Shown piece by piece: positions 63,972 to 64,000 of a DNA stretch of 64,000 nucleotides. Position 1 is the first letter of the stretch; each line of letters starts with the position of its first letter. A model generated the notes under the pieces. That model was not told the DNA's origin. It made no database searches and was given only the letters and a program-made list of their open reading frames with translations. A program made the translations under genes and the position numbers. Source of the stretch: Syntrophaceae bacterium (GTDB lineage: Bacteria; Desulfobacterota; Syntrophia; Syntrophales; UBA2192); the NCBI GenBank assembly GCA_013177795.1, contig JABLXY010000004.1, positions 48,001 through 112,000 of the forward strand, in the 5' to 3' direction.

Positions 63972-64000
63972 ATCCGGCTGCTTCTTCTATCAAATTTAGG

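Overview
The window is about 64 kb of GC-rich chromosome, densely packed and complete in gene content at both ends. The gene set points to an anaerobic Gram-negative bacterium of the former Deltaproteobacteria (Desulfobacterota, perhaps a Syntrophia-like lineage). Supporting signs are a 6S RNA beside zapA, a class III (glycyl radical, oxygen-sensitive) ribonucleotide reductase, a tungstate ABC transporter, a poly-ferredoxin type protein, SurE, lipoproteins and periplasmic enzymes with signal peptides, and large word-built intergenic hairpins. The lineage is inferred from protein families and context; no rRNA or tRNA gene was recognised to confirm it.

Layout. 0.1-4.4 kb (minus): dusB, zapB-like, zapA, 6S RNA, rny and ymdB, an RNA-turnover and cell-division operon. 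4.6-9.4 kb: glmM converges on a uridylyltransferase-only GlmU and two tandem CNNM/CorC proteins. 9.5-10.8 kb: an intact IS256-family element with 9-bp target duplication and a transposase split at a GTGA overlap. 11-14.6 kb: purD, purH, purE. 14.9-19.7 kb: a TrkA-type K+ channel, an HD phosphohydrolase and nrdD. 19.9-23.1 kb: gmhA, grpE, dnaK. 23.2-31.5 kb: a periplasmic binding protein, surE, a universal stress protein coupled to a MORN-like repeat protein, an unrecognised 462-aa protein, a methyltransferase, a lipoprotein and a 2x[4Fe-4S] protein. 31.7-35.7 kb: an HrpA-type helicase. 35.8-42.8 kb: a stress cluster with a single-domain response regulator, a groEL without groES, a DUF6178-like protein, a diadenylate cyclase (c-di-AMP), three Hsp20 genes and a DnaJ-domain protein. 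42.9-46.3 kb: VWA and MoxR ATPase genes and an NAD(P)H/FAD oxidoreductase. 46.4-50 kb: tungstate transport (tupABC) under a DNA-binding/ligand-binding regulator. 50-53 kb: a YgbA-like protein, then an RNA module (54-aa basic protein, DEAD-box helicase, RRM protein) and a DUF493 protein. 53.1-60.8 kb: envelope and periplasmic hydrolases (MBL fold, GH3, 5'-nucleotidase) and two flavoproteins flanking an RlmJ-like protein. 60.8-64 kb: small membrane and soluble proteins, an AT-rich pair (DUF2147, M48-PDZ lipoprotein) and a lytic transglycosylase.

How the genes work together. Much of the window is housekeeping: RNA decay, purine synthesis, aminosugar supply to the cell wall, DNA precursor supply under anoxia and protein folding. 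The most unusual parts are the stress cluster that places a c-di-AMP cyclase between an orphan chaperonin and an Hsp20 array, the split IS256 transposase, the long hairpins assembled from repeated 6-8 base words at several intergenic junctions, a small membrane-protein gene with an in-frame TGA at codon 3, and three short genes under 60 codons (54 aa at 50.5 kb, 51 aa at 61.2 kb, and a possible 28-31 aa membrane peptide at 28.8 kb).
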